Shown here: positions 5,951-8,227 of the stretch, one piece after another
Layout of the letters: each line of letters starts with the position of its first letter
Numbering within the stretch: the first letter of the stretch is position 1
From: Bacillota bacterium
Lineage (GTDB): Bacteria; Armatimonadota; Hebobacteria; Hebobacterales; Hebobacteraceae
Assembly (NCBI GenBank): GCA_030668755.1
Contig: DAOVEW010000023.1
Location: 1-8,227 of the forward strand
DNA: 8,227 nt
Direction: 5' to 3'
Position numbers and translations under genes: made by a program
Notes under the pieces: generated by a model
The model's database searches: none
What the model was told of the DNA's origin: nothing
What the model saw: the letters and a program-made list of their open reading frames with translations, nothing else

Positions 5951-6821
5951 CTTCTTTGTGCTCCTCCGGCTCTTCGCCGGCACTCCCGCCCTCCGCCGCC
6001 TGATCGGCGGGCCGCTCCTGCTGCCCCTCGCTCTCCGCCCGCTCCACCTCGGCGGTTTTCCGGACCGCGCCGACGCGCCTCCAACCCTTGCGATGCCGCT
6101 CCGAGGGCGTCGTCGGTCTCTCAACCCTCATCCTCGGCTCGGGCACCGGCGCCTCAGGCAAGACATCGCCGCGGTAGATCCAGACCTTGATGCCGATGTT
6201 GCCGGACGCCGTCCGCGCCTCCGTGAACCCGTAGTCTATATCCGCGCGCAGCGTGTGCAGCGGGATCTTCCCATCCCGGTCCGCATATCGCCGAGACATC
6301 TCCGCGCCGCCCAGCCGCCCGGAGACCAGCACGCGCACCCCTTGCGCGCCCATCCTCATGGAGCGCTGAACCGCCTGCCGCACGGCACGCTTGAAGGCGA
6401 TGCGCCGCTCGATCTGACTGGCCACATTCTCGGCCACGAGGGTGGCGTCGAGTTCGGGCTGGCGAATTTCCTCGACGTTGATATGCACCTTCTGCTTCGC
6501 GATCCGCTCGATCTCCGCGCGGATGTCCTCCACGCCGCGGCCGCCGCGGCCGATGATGATCCCTGGCTTGGCCGTGTGGAGCGTAAGCTTGAGCATATTG
6601 GGCGCCCGCTCGATCTCGATGCGACTGATGCCCGCGTCGCGGTTGCGCGCGCGTGACCCGCGCGCCGACCCATCGCCCGAGAACCGCTCTGTAAGCAACC
6701 GGCGCACCTGTGCATCTTGCAGGACCCAGTCCCGGTAAGTGGCCTTCCGCGCGTACCACCGGCTGTCCCAGTCCCGGATGATTCCCACTCGCAGTCCGAT
6801 CGGGTTGACTTTCTGTCCCAT
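5892..6821 (-). CDS. rpsC: 30S ribosomal protein S3 with insertion and long acidic tail
   Basis: S3 lies at the mRNA entry of the 30S head and contributes to helicase activity. The product has 309 residues against about 210-240. It starts [20 protein letters not shown]. The KH domain has PGIIIGRGG with GxxG at 91-94. The C-terminal domain has [11 protein letters not shown] and [17 protein letters not shown], then [12 protein letters not shown] ending near 221. About 14 extra polar residues lie near 48-62, before the KH domain. Residues 222-254 form a basic proline-containing linker. Residues 255-309 are strongly acidic (14 Glu and 2 Asp against four Lys/Arg) and probably disordered. The last 19 residues are encoded within the L16 gene in another frame. 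The ATG follows GGAGGAG by 6 nt and lies 16 nt after L22. Confidence 0.97.
   Translation of the reverse strand: MGQKVNPIGLRVGIIRDWDSRWYARKATYRDWVLQDAQVRRLLTERFSGDGSARGSRARNRDAGISRIEIERAPNMLKLTLHTAKPGIIIGRGGRGVEDIRAEIERIAKQKVHINVEEIRQPELDATLVAENVASQIERRIAFKRAVRQAVQRSMRMGAQGVRVLVSGRLGGAEMSRRYADRDGKIPLHTLRADIDYGFTEARTASGNIGIKVWIYRGDVLPEAPVPEPRMRVERPTTPSERHRKGWRRVGAVRKTAEVERAESEGQQERPADQAAEGGSAGEEPEEHKEDANAVEGQVQEATEGPQTG
5951..5980 (-). promoter_or_regulatory. L16 ribosome-binding site inside S3, with small hairpin
   Basis: The coding strand carries GGAGGAG 10 nt before the L16 ATG, inside the S3 reading frame, where it codes part of the acidic tail. Directly upstream is a perfect five-base inverted repeat with a five-base loop (CCGGC-GAAGA-GCCGG, 5966-5980). 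It ends at the first bases of the site and could influence its accessibility. The site is convincing; the hairpin is short and may be chance. Confidence 0.6.
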
Positions 6822-6837
6822 CGGCTTCTCCTCCGAC

Positions 6838-7176
6838 TCACTGCTCTTTGTCGCTCAGCACGATGCTTATGTGGCTGATGCGCTTGCGGATCATGCTGAT
6901 TCGGCCCCCGGAGGCCGCCCGCCACCGCTTGAGCGTTGGGCCTCCGTCAGCGGAAGCCTCCGCGACCCACAGATCCTCCCGCTCCATGCCGTGGTTGTTC
7001 TCCGCGTTGGCCGCGGCCGAGTCCAATACCCGCCGAATCGCGCCCGCGGCCCGGTGCGGCATGACACCCAGCAACGACTGTGCATCCTTTAGCGGCAGGC
7101 CCTTGATGAGCTCCAGTGTTCGCCGCACCTTGCTGGGCGACATCCGTATGTATCTGGCAACCGCTCTCGATTGCAT
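6838..7176 (-). CDS. rplV: 50S ribosomal protein L22
   Basis: L22 lines the nascent-peptide exit tunnel with a long beta-hairpin and binds all six 23S rRNA domains. The product has 112 residues, the usual length. The family pattern is clear: AVARYIRMSPSKVRRTLELIKG, AAGAIRRVLDSAAANAENNHG, then the hairpin region GGPTLKRWRAASGGRISMIRKRISHISIVL. The hairpin tip reads WRAASGGRISMI, close to the usual RARGRA type. The ATG follows GGAGGAG with a rather long 11-nt spacer. A GTG right after that site is out of frame. The gaps are 28 nt from S19 and 16 nt to S3. Confidence 0.98.
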   Translation of the reverse strand: MQSRAVARYIRMSPSKVRRTLELIKGLPLKDAQSLLGVMPHRAAGAIRRVLDSAAANAENNHGMEREDLWVAEASADGGPTLKRWRAASGGRISMIRKRISHISIVLSDKEQ

Positions 7177-7204
7177 CAGGCGCCACGCTCCTCCAGGACC
7201 CCGA

Positions 7205-7489
7205 TCACCTCAGCGCGGTCGAGCGCTCGCTACGGTGTCCGTGGCCGCGGAAATGCCGGGTCGGGGCGAACTCCCCGAGCTTGTGGCCCACCATGTTCTC
7301 GGTGATGAAGATGGGCACGTGCTTGCGCCCATCGTGCACCGCGATGGTCAGGCCAATCATCTCCGGCACGACTGTGGACGCGCGGGACCAGCACTTGATG
7401 ACACGCTTCTCTCCCGAGGCGCTCAACTGCTCGACCTTCTTCAGAAGCTTGGGATGTACGTACGGCCCCTTCTTCAGCGATCTCGCCAT
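7205..7489 (-). CDS. rpsS: 30S ribosomal protein S19
   Basis: S19 lies in the 30S head, pairs with S13 and contacts A-site tRNA and the large-subunit central protuberance. The product has 94 residues, the usual length. It begins [20 protein letters not shown] and contains [40 protein letters not shown] and [16 protein letters not shown], which is family sequence nearly end to end. The ATG is 14 nt after the L2 stop, preceded by AGGGGGT at 6 nt. It lies between L2 and L22 as in the standard S10 operon. Confidence 0.98.
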   Translation of the reverse strand: MARSLKKGPYVHPKLLKKVEQLSASGEKRVIKCWSRASTVVPEMIGLTIAVHDGRKHVPIFITENMVGHKLGEFAPTRHFRGHGHRSERSTALR

Positions 7490-7503
7490 CGCAACCCCCT
7501 AGC

Positions 7504-8227
7504 TCACTTCCTGCGCCGGCCGCGCACGATGAACTTGCCAGTGCGTTTGTTGCGCCGGGTCTTGCGGCCCAACGTCGGCTTCCCAGTGGGAGAGACGGGG
7601 CTCTTCCGCCCGATTGGGCTCTTGCCTTCCCCGCCGCCGTGTGGGTGATCTCGCGGGCTCATCACAACCCCTCGCACGTGCGGTCGGCGACCGAGGTACC
7701 GCTTCCGCCCGGCCTTGCCCAGCTTGATATTGCTGTGGTCGGGATTGCCCACTTGGCCGACCGTGGCCCGGCACCCGAGGAAGACCAAGCGCATTTCGGT
7801 GGAGGGCATTCGCAGAGTCGCGAACTTGCCCTCCTTGGCGACGAGCTGGGCGCCGGTGCCCGCACTGCGACAGAGCTGTCCGCCCCTGCCCGGGATCAAC
7901 TCAATGTTGTGCACTATCGTTCCCACGGGGATGGCACTCAGGGGGAAAGCGGAGCCCGGTCGCAGCTCGAGGGTCTCGCCGCTGCGTGTGCGCGCTCCCA
8001 CCGAGCTCCCCGACATCACCACGTCCCCGGCCCGCACGCCCGCGGGCGCAAGGATGTATCGCTTCTCACCGTCCGCGTAGTGCAGCAGTGCGATGTGGGC
8101 CGAGCGATTGGGGTCATATTCCAGCGCGGCGACCCGGGCGGGCACCATATCCTTGTCCCGCTTGAGGTCCACGACTCGATAGCGCCGCTTGTGGCCGCCT
8201 CCCCGAAACCGCACGCTGATCTTGCCT
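7504..8227 (-). CDS. rplB: 50S ribosomal protein L2, 5' end cut by window edge
   Basis: L2 is a primary 23S rRNA binder needed for subunit joining and peptidyl-transferase activity. 240 residues are visible in frame from 8226, beginning [17 protein letters not shown]; about 35 N-terminal residues lie beyond the window. The GTG at 8214 encodes a valine inside the conserved run and is not the start. Visible landmarks are [22 protein letters not shown] then KRYILAP, the RNA-binding [20 protein letters not shown] and the C-terminal [17 protein letters not shown]. The latter holds the functionally important histidine equivalent to E. coli His229. The family consensus there is [20 protein letters not shown] differs at two positions. 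The basic tail [11 protein letters not shown] is normal. Confidence 0.97.
   Translation of the reverse strand, partial: GKISVRFRGGGHKRRYRVVDLKRDKDMVPARVAALEYDPNRSAHIALLHYADGEKRYILAPAGVRAGDVVMSGSSVGARTRSGETLELRPGSAFPLSAIPVGTIVHNIELIPGRGGQLCRSAGTGAQLVAKEGKFATLRMPSTEMRLVFLGCRATVGQVGNPDHSNIKLGKAGRKRYLGRRPHVRGVVMSPRDHPHGGGEGKSPIGRKSPVSPTGKPTLGRKTRRNKRTGKFIVRGRRRK

Noticed and set aside
5951..6124. Upstream in-frame extension of L16 by 58 codons
   Set aside because: This part is an alternative frame of S3, Arg/Gly-rich without conservation. The L16 family start and its ribosome-binding site are at 5950.
6536..6552. CCGCGG repeats in S3
   Set aside because: They code the GRGG loop of the KH domain. 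Repeated Gly/Arg codons in a GC-rich gene explain them.
8212..8214. GTG as the start of L2
   Set aside because: It is an internal valine in the conserved segment [16 protein letters not shown]. The gene continues past the window edge.

Overview
The window is a GC-rich bacterial ribosomal-protein gene cluster. Every gene is on the minus strand, so transcription runs from position 8227 towards position 1. In transcription order it holds rplB (L2, 5' end cut by the window edge), rpsS (S19), rplV (L22), rpsC (S3), rplP (L16), rpmC (L29), rpsQ (S17), an EF-G-like translational GTPase, rplN (L14), rplX (L24), rplE (L5), rpsN (S14, zinc type), rpsH (S8), rplF (L6) and rplR (L18, 3' end cut). Apart from the GTPase this is the standard bacterial order of the S10 operon followed by the spc operon.

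The striking feature is the GTPase gene at 2927-5017. It is a complete five-domain EF-G of the EF-G-2/FusA2 subclass. It sits between rpsQ and rplN, exactly at the boundary between the S10-type and spc-type blocks. Classical fusA belongs to the str operon (rpsL-rpsG-fusA-tuf), so an EF-G paralogue here is not the usual arrangement. I see no promoter or terminator around it. The gaps are 39 nt upstream and 18 nt downstream, which suggests co-transcription with the ribosomal proteins.

Packing is very tight. Gaps range from 0 to 39 nt, and two gene pairs overlap: S3/L16 by 59 nt and L16/L29 by about 20 nt. Shine-Dalgarno sequences often lie inside the preceding gene or share bases with its stop codon, as expected for translational coupling. 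Several starts are not ATG: TTG for S14, and GTG for L24, L29 and L18.

Several ribosomal proteins depart from the usual size. S3 has an internal insertion and a long acidic C-terminal tail that runs into the L16 gene. L24 has about 25 extra residues inside its KOW region plus a C-terminal zinc ribbon. L5 has an N-terminal extension of about 22 residues.

The high GC, four-cysteine S14, zinc-ribbon L24 and EF-G-2 class GTPase are compatible with a deep-branching or uncultured bacterium related to Gram-positive, Armatimonadota or Deinococcus-Thermus type lineages. The phylum cannot be fixed from this window. No RNA genes, mobile elements, CRISPR arrays or large repeats were seen, and no non-coding stretch reaches 300 bases.
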